A stretch of 64,000 bases of DNA from Hoplostethus atlanticus (taxonomy: Eukaryota; Chordata; Actinopteri; Trachichthyiformes; Trachichthyidae). The notes beneath the pieces are model-generated. The model had not been told where the DNA came from and ran no database searches. It worked only from the letters and a program-made list of their open reading frames with translations. This document shows positions 62,480 to 64,000 of this stretch, piece by piece. Positions within the stretch are counted from its first letter, which is position 1. Every line of letters starts with the position of its first letter. A program made the position numbers and the translations under genes. The stretch lies in assembly GCA_034670405.1 (NCBI GenBank), contig JAXDDX010000178.1:496001-560000 (forward strand). The letters run 5' to 3'.

Positions 62480-64000
62480 GAGGTGTTAACAATGCCATTT
62501 ATTTTCATTCATTGTGTATCGCCTAATTGTGGTTTATATGACAGTGTTATGGGGCTGACAGCTTGAACTAATTCATCAACATGACTCCCATCCATACAGT
62601 CCAAATCTATACTGTAGATACATAGCAAACCAGTTTCACATTTTTCATGACTATTATACTGTCTATCTAAAGGTTTCTTATCGTCAAGGTTGTTGTTGTT
62701 TAGCATCAGTGTATTAATTTTTCTCCCTGCCTTCCTTTGATCCACTTTAGTAATAATCTGACATTTTCCTACAAAATAAAGGTCCATTTTGCTGTCCTAA
62801 ACACCCGGTCCTCTACCATTTGTATACATTAAATAGGTTGCAATGTTTGAAATTGAATCTTCAAAACGTTTTAGAAAATATTGGCTTTGTTTTATCTATT
62901 TTTATAGCACGCTGTGTTGTACACGTGAAGAAAAATGTCTTGATTCCATTCTGAAAAATCTCTGTGACTGTGATTTAAAATCTTTATTTGATCCTTTAAG
63001 TCATGTGACACGGCTTCACGCCAGTCTGAGACGACATAGCTGCTGCTTGTGTTTGGCCACAGCGTGCCCAAACCACCTTGGAGGCAAATATTCAAAGGAA
63101 ACATTTATCTTGCTGTTTGTCTGAGCATGAAAGGAAATACTACATTTGTATGTGTCTTGTAATGTCTGCTGTGTGTCCGACTGCGCTGACTGCAGCATAC
63201 AGCGATTGATTTCCAGCGAGGGGAGCCGGGGTCATTCCATCGGGCCTGCGACAGAATTCCCTCCGAATTGAAGATAGACCCCATCTCCCGATCGCGTATT
63301 GGCCCTGGCCGTCCCCTGCAGAGTAGAGAGTGATTAACCAGGCTCCTGCGCGATTGCAAGTCATGGGTTGGGTTGCACCGGTGAGACAGGTATTGATTGG
63401 CCCTTCGATCTTTGGCCTGGTTACGCTTAGGTGGAGCGGTGACGGGGGACCTCCCCAGAGGACCCCTGCGCTACAGACACCACCACATCAGTTCAGACAC
63501 CGGCTCTGAAGAATCAGTACTCACACATTCCACTCACACGGCCTACGGGCAAGTATTATGATAATCTATGCATGGGAAAATCAATGCAGTCAGCCATTCA
63601 TTACTTTCAAAGCATGTCGACAGCAGGTTTCCTCCACGGTGAGCCAGACAAATTGAAATGAAAATGTTATACACTGTGTGAGAAGATTTACACTGTTTGT
63701 TTATGTGCCGTCTTTCTTTTTTTTTCCCCCCCCAATTCCCCAGCGGGGTTATTCTCCGTGGATAAGGAGGAATAAATCATAACGCTCGAGATCAGATGCC
63801 TGATATCCGTTCAGATCAGCGGTGAGTCCAACTCATCTGCAGAGTCCTCCTCTCACATAGACTCACACTGTCACCCGTACACACACACACACTTTTTAAA
63901 TGCGTCATATGAAATCAAAATATATATACGATTCAGATATTCAGCATGGCTTAGAGGGATTTAAGGATAAAACGAGCATCGCCTTTACTTTACACACACA
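58561..64000. other. Non-coding stretch, no gene recognised
   Basis: A 135-codon plus-strand frame at 59147-59554 has no recognisable domain. Microsatellites: (GT)n 59050-59092, (CA)n about 61705-61745, (GT)n about 61947-61970, compound (CA)n about 62330-62388 and (GT)n 62443-62476. No exon is supported up to the right edge. Confidence 0.55.
59050..59092. repeat. (GT)n microsatellite
   Basis: About 21 uninterrupted GT units. Confidence 0.95.

Overview
The window is genomic DNA from a vertebrate, almost certainly a teleost fish. It contains split genes with GT-AG introns, a tRNA-derived SINE with the tail common in fish SINEs, other interspersed sequence of teleost type, degenerate Tc1/mariner copies, and a very high density of (GT)n/(CA)n microsatellites. 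Species cannot be fixed from the sequence.

Two genes can be supported, both at the left end. (1) Supervillin (svil family), plus strand, 191-11187: 28 coding exons giving the 3' part of the gene (about 1445 codons); the 5' exons lie left of the window. It runs from the low-complexity N-terminal half through gelsolin-like repeats to a C-terminal villin headpiece. The model has two single-base frame problems, at the exon 12/13 junction and inside exon 25. (2) tmem98, minus strand, 14480-12722: six coding exons, complete, 224 residues, intact. The genes are tail to tail, with candidate poly(A) signals about 310 bp apart.

Svil introns carry several features next to splice sites: a 41-bp minisatellite seeded by the end of exon 17 and its 5' splice site; a SINE ending just before the 3' splice site of a 33-nt microexon; (GT)n tracts where polypyrimidine tracts should be; and two NAGNAG acceptors.

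From about 17.4 kb to 64 kb I find no exon I can defend. This part is a gene desert or part of a very large intron. It holds long microsatellites, two Tc1-like transposase relics (40.07-40.48 and 58.37-58.56 kb), a teleost interspersed repeat (34.6-34.8 kb), a roughly 350-bp imperfect palindrome with about 100-bp arms (34.85-35.20 kb), an 82-bp AT-rich palindrome (53.79-53.87 kb), a diverged 97-bp duplicate pair (42.7 and 48.45 kb), and a three-copy repeat family shared with svil introns. Several AT-motif-rich, repeat-poor stretches could be conserved enhancers, but that cannot be shown from one sequence. In mammals TMEM98 lies near ASIC2, whose introns are enormous, so the desert may be an asic2-type regulatory landscape; this is inference only.
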